DNA from: an uncultured Oscillospiraceae bacterium
Lineage (GTDB): Bacteria > Bacillota > Clostridia > Oscillospirales > Acutalibacteraceae
NCBI GenBank assembly: GCA_900544375.1
Contig: UQUZ01000047.1
Span: 1 to 21,994 of the forward strand
Length of the DNA stretch: 21,994 nucleotides
Direction: 5' to 3'
The notes under the pieces were generated by a model. That model did no database searches, was not told the origin of the DNA, and was given only the letters and a program-made list of their open reading frames with translations. Position numbers and translations under genes: made by a program. This document shows positions 21,926 through 21,994 of the stretch, piece after piece. The stretch's first letter is position 1. Every line of letters starts with the position of its first letter.

Positions 21926-21994
21926 ATCTCTGTATTTGAAGGATAATTCTTTATTATCTTACAATGCATATTAATTGTCGCTCATTCAAATGAA

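Overview
The window looks like a chromosomal segment of a spore-forming anaerobic Clostridia bacterium (Bacillota), plausibly of the Oscillospiraceae type. This rests on codon and base composition, strong GGAGG-type ribosome binding sites, a FeoA/FeoB/Cys-rich/DtxR iron locus, and the C-terminal piece of a sporulation-type sigma factor. The genus cannot be fixed from the sequence alone. No rRNA, tRNA or CRISPR array is visible.

Left part (1-6.4 kb): a nested inverted repeat opens the window and is followed by a small P-loop kinase-like protein (+). Convergent to it is a translationally coupled pair on the minus strand: a short, degenerate alpha/beta-hydrolase-like ORF, then dapA (lysine/diaminopimelate synthesis). 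After a 500-base gene-poor stretch comes a class I SAM methyltransferase with a clear promoter and a bidirectional terminator. Beyond it is a minus-strand dTDP-rhamnose operon in the order rfbA-rfbC-rfbD. rfbB is absent from the window, and a terminator-like hairpin lies between rfbC and rfbD.

Middle part (6.4-12.6 kb): a consensus promoter with an overlapping TTAGCC-GT-GGCTAA dyad drives feoA-feoB-(Cys-rich FeoB-associated protein)-dtxR-like regulator. Two flavoproteins follow in the same direction, a BaiN/HI0933-like oxidoreductase and a COG2509-like dehydrogenase. The unit ends in a strong intrinsic terminator. The regulator is probably autoregulatory, and its metal-site residues combine MntR-like and DtxR-like ligands.

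Defence part (12.6-17.9 kb): a tight three-gene operon with its own promoter encodes a TerB-N/TerB-C protein, a BrxD-like (DUF2791-type) ATPase and an Lhr/BrxHI-like DEVH helicase. This composition matches the Shango anti-phage system.

Right part (17.9-22 kb): a large serine recombinase (minus) is preceded by a 47-codon ORF. It ends about 20 bases from the C-terminal fragment of a sigma-K-like factor, which suggests a skin-like or prophage-type element inserted within the sigma gene. Beyond it lie an AT-rich stretch with decayed ORFs, and a XerD-like tyrosine recombinase whose ribosome binding site and start codon sit in a potential leader hairpin.
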